From the NCBI GenBank assembly GCA_016789785.1, contig JAEUQE010000121.1, forward strand, positions 1 through 25,316: a stretch of 25,316 nt of DNA, in the 5' to 3' direction. Positions 25,296 to 25,316 of this stretch are shown here, in pieces (within the stretch, counting starts at the first letter, position 1; every line of letters starts with the position of its first letter). The notes under the pieces were generated by a model. It did no database searches. It was given only the letters and a program-made list of their open reading frames with translations, and had not been told where the DNA came from. A program made the translations under genes and the position numbers. Origin of the DNA: Bryobacterales bacterium (lineage in GTDB: Bacteria; Acidobacteriota; Terriglobia; Bryobacterales; Bryobacteraceae).

Positions 25296-25316
25296 GGTAG
25301 GCTGTCTCCGGTGGAA

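Noticed and set aside
1..25316. CRISPR arrays, tRNA or rRNA genes, insertion sequences, integrases or attachment sites
   Set aside because: No spaced direct repeats, no tRNA/rRNA-like sequence, no transposase or integrase motifs were seen on either strand when reading; a covariance-model search for RNAs was not possible here.

Overview
The window is GC-rich chromosomal DNA that most resembles an acidobacterium of the Bryobacter/Solibacter type. The evidence is a very large TonB-dependent receptor with an N-terminal carboxypeptidase-regulatory domain (the Oar-like expansion typical of these bacteria), a PknB-type kinase fused to a TPR-like sensor half, a Tat-exported aldo/keto reductase, and a long beta-helix secreted protein. 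This assignment is inference from gene content; no rRNA or tRNA gene is present.

Layout. 1-1081 (+): the 3' end of a YprB-like RNase H-fold protein and a two-helix membrane protein. 1191-3832 (-): a two-gene sugar operon, xylulokinase followed by a Gfo/Idh/MocA dehydrogenase overlapping by 1 nt. 3926-4873 (+): a divergent Tat-signal aldo/keto reductase, followed by a decayed fragment that reads like the start of a fatty-acid desaturase. 5181-6169 (+): a MarR regulator with a near-perfect palindromic operator on its own promoter, overlapping a membrane-anchored SRPBCC gene. 6232-6705 (-): a DUF1801 protein. 6788-12334 (+): two large signalling proteins, a Ser/Thr kinase and a soluble PAS-PAS hybrid histidine kinase. 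12281-17942 (-): a secreted beta-helix protein whose 3' end overlaps the histidine kinase tail-to-tail, and the TonB-dependent receptor.

The most notable part is 18022-25295 (-), a tightly packed five-gene unit: a LodA/GoxA-like cysteine-tryptophylquinone (CTQ) enzyme with an unusual helical insertion, a small beta-rich protein, a LodB-like flavoprotein (the known CTQ maturation partner of LodA), a cupredoxin fused to an Ig-like domain, and a Tat-exported three-domain multicopper oxidase. Gene junctions overlap by 4 nt or are separated by 7, 10 and 37 nt. Pairing a CTQ enzyme and its maturase with a blue-copper carrier and a copper oxidase suggests an amine- or amino-acid-oxidising electron-transfer system, possibly passing electrons through copper to O2 instead of releasing H2O2. 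The individual families are established; the joint system is inference.

A second theme is promoter structure. Three genes (aldo/keto reductase, marR, TonB receptor) have a TANNNT -10-like hexamer ending exactly 6 nt before the ATG, and the first two have no Shine-Dalgarno sequence, which suggests leaderless transcripts.
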